From the NCBI GenBank assembly GCA_020629895.1, contig JAHDCM010000181.1, forward strand, positions 1 to 7,451: a stretch of 7,451 nucleotides of DNA, written 5' to 3'. This stretch comes from Bacteroidota bacterium (GTDB lineage: Bacteria; Bacteroidota; Bacteroidia; Chitinophagales; UBA2359). Numbering within the stretch: position 1 is the stretch's first letter; each line of letters opens with the position of its first letter. A model generated the notes under the pieces. It made no database searches. It was not told the origin of the DNA and saw nothing but the letters and a program-made list of their open reading frames with translations. Shown here piece by piece: positions 6,434 through 7,451 of the stretch. A program made the position numbers and the translations under genes.

Positions 6434-6838
6434 ATGTTACGATTTATCTTCATCTTCGTTTTATGTATAAGCACTCAATTAAGCTTTGCTCAATCTTCTT
6501 CTGAGCTTTTAGCCTCCAATGATACTGAAAAAAGTGCAGTAATTAGTTGGAATCTACAAACTTATGATTTTGGTGCAATTGAAAAAGGGATTCCTGTTTC
6601 TGCCGAGTTTGTACTAAGCAACGAAGGCACCTTACCGATCAGCATTCAAACTGCTAAAACCTCTTGTGGTTGCACCTTAGCTGATTATGCAAAAGAGCCT
6701 ATTATGCCTGGTGAAAGTACAACTATTATGGCCACTTATAATGCCAAGCGTGAGGGAACATTTTCTAAGACAGTGACTGTTGTGACTAGTAATAGTGACC
6801 AACCTCATCGTTTAGTATTAAAAGGTAATGTAAAATAA
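6434..6838 (+). CDS. Secreted DUF1573 domain protein
   Basis: This 134-residue protein begins with a clear signal peptide (hydrophobic 3-17, probable cleavage after SFA at residue 19, before Gln20). The remaining sequence is one DUF1573 domain, an Ig-like beta-sandwich. It shows YDFGAIEKG (44-52), FVLSNEGTLPISI (59-71), the family's SCGC signature (77-80), the PGES turn (92-95) and closing strands with TVTVVTSNSDQPHRLVLKGNV (about 113-133). Domains of this family are abundant in Bacteroidota and are exported, but no activity is established. The paired cysteines of CGC may form a disulfide or bind a ligand, which is inference. It has its own promoter and intrinsic terminator, so it is probably transcribed alone. 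It diverges from the oxidoreductase gene. Confidence 0.92.
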   Translation: MLRFIFIFVLCISTQLSFAQSSSELLASNDTEKSAVISWNLQTYDFGAIEKGIPVSAEFVLSNEGTLPISIQTAKTSCGCTLADYAKEPIMPGESTTIMATYNAKREGTFSKTVTVVTSNSDQPHRLVLKGNVK

Positions 6839-6860
6839 ACAACCTTTTTCATTGCATAGT

Positions 6861-6893
6861 GAAGGTGTAGTTTATATAGCTACACCTTCTTTT
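6861..6893 (+). terminator. Intrinsic terminator of the DUF1573 gene
   Basis: GAAGGTGTAG (6861-6870) is perfectly complementary to CTACACCTTC (6880-6889), with a 9-base loop and a short T-run at 6890-6893. It begins 22 bases after the DUF1573 stop codon. There is no matching T-run on the other side, so it acts only on plus-strand transcripts. It separates the DUF1573 gene from the FG-GAP repeat gene, which should therefore have its own promoter or depend on read-through. Confidence 0.85.
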
Positions 6894-6935
6894 AGTAAAG
6901 AGAAAAGAATTAGGTATTTAACAAATGAATAAATC

Positions 6936-7451
6936 ATGAAATGGATTTTAACCCTTTTCATAAGTCTTCACTGTCTCCTGCTTTTTGGTCAACAACACAA
7001 TTTTCACAATCCTGGCGGTGTTCGACTTTCTTTTGGAATTGAAGAAAAAAGAAGTGCTTCAATTGCTACGGGCGATGTAGATAATGATGGTGACATGGAC
7101 ATCATCATTGCTAATGGACGGCACTGGCCCGATCAAAATGAAATATACCTCAATAATGGAGAAGGCTCCTTTACTGTTTCTTACGACCTCGGCATTTATA
7201 AATCTACTAGCTATGCTGCGGAGCTAGGTGATTTTGATGGTGATGGGGACTTAGATATTGCTGTGGGGAATGACCGCGCACCCAACCGCATCTTTATTAA
7301 TCAATGGAATGGTATGTATCAAGAAGGTGGTTTTTTTGGTTGGAATATTTCTAGTACCCGAAATTTAACAATAGCAGATATTGATGGGGATGATGATCTG
7401 GATATTATCGTCACCAATAGAGGAGATCGTAATGAGATTTGTCTAAATGAT
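6936..7451 (+). CDS. Secreted FG-GAP/VCBS repeat protein, 5' part (runs off the window)
   Basis: The first 172 codons are open to the window edge with no stop. A signal peptide is evident (MKWILTLFIS, hydrophobic to about residue 18, likely cleaved around FGQ). Three repeats follow, each with a calcium-binding acidic loop: GDVDNDGDMD (46-55), GDFDGDGDLD (98-107) and ADIDGDDDLD (147-156), spaced about 50 residues apart. Each is followed by an I/V-rich strand and an NEIYLNNG-like segment. This is the FG-GAP/VCBS pattern of integrin-like beta-propeller blades. The full protein is likely much longer, since these propellers need about six or seven blades and in Bacteroidota often carry a C-terminal sorting domain; both lie outside the window. 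A role in adhesion or surface or extracellular binding is inferred. No good TAnnTTTG element is visible in the 97 bases upstream. Confidence 0.88.
   Translation, partial: MKWILTLFISLHCLLLFGQQHNFHNPGGVRLSFGIEEKRSASIATGDVDNDGDMDIIIANGRHWPDQNEIYLNNGEGSFTVSYDLGIYKSTSYAAELGDFDGDGDLDIAVGNDRAPNRIFINQWNGMYQEGGFFGWNISSTRNLTIADIDGDDDLDIIVTNRGDRNEICLND

Overview
The window looks like chromosomal DNA from a member of the Bacteroidota, possibly a Saprospiria- or Chitinophagia-like marine lineage; the lower rank is a guess. The evidence is AT-rich intergenic DNA, no Shine-Dalgarno sequences before starts, promoter-like TTG / TAnnTTTG elements of the Bacteroidota sigma factor type, a secreted DUF1573 protein, and a secreted FG-GAP/VCBS repeat protein. 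There are no tRNA or rRNA genes, insertion sequences or CRISPR arrays.

Left part (15-4424, minus strand): a three-gene unit transcribed right to left. A DUF4956 integral membrane protein comes first and overlaps, by an ATGA junction, a 997-residue membrane-anchored protein. That protein carries a carbohydrate-binding-like domain, a CotH-type kinase-like domain and a C-terminal parallel beta-helix. After about 100 bases holding a hairpin comes a compact VTC-type polyphosphate polymerase domain. The grouping suggests a membrane module in which a cytoplasmic polyphosphate (or related triphosphate-tunnel) enzyme, a membrane partner and an extracytoplasmic CotH-like enzyme work together. The product and target are unknown. 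This is the part of the window most likely to be a poorly described system.

Middle (4518-6165): divergent from the DUF4956 gene lies a probable lipoprotein of the calcineurin-like metallophosphoesterase superfamily with unusual first and last metal motifs. It converges, with only 4 bases between stop codons, on a minus-strand NADP-binding oxidoreductase of the F420:NADP-reductase-like family.

Right part (6166-7451): an AT-rich divergent regulatory region holds what appear to be overlapping back-to-back promoters, a tandem operator-like dyad and a near-perfect 22-base palindrome. It is followed by a small secreted DUF1573 protein with its own intrinsic terminator, and then the 5' end of a secreted FG-GAP/VCBS repeat protein that runs off the window.
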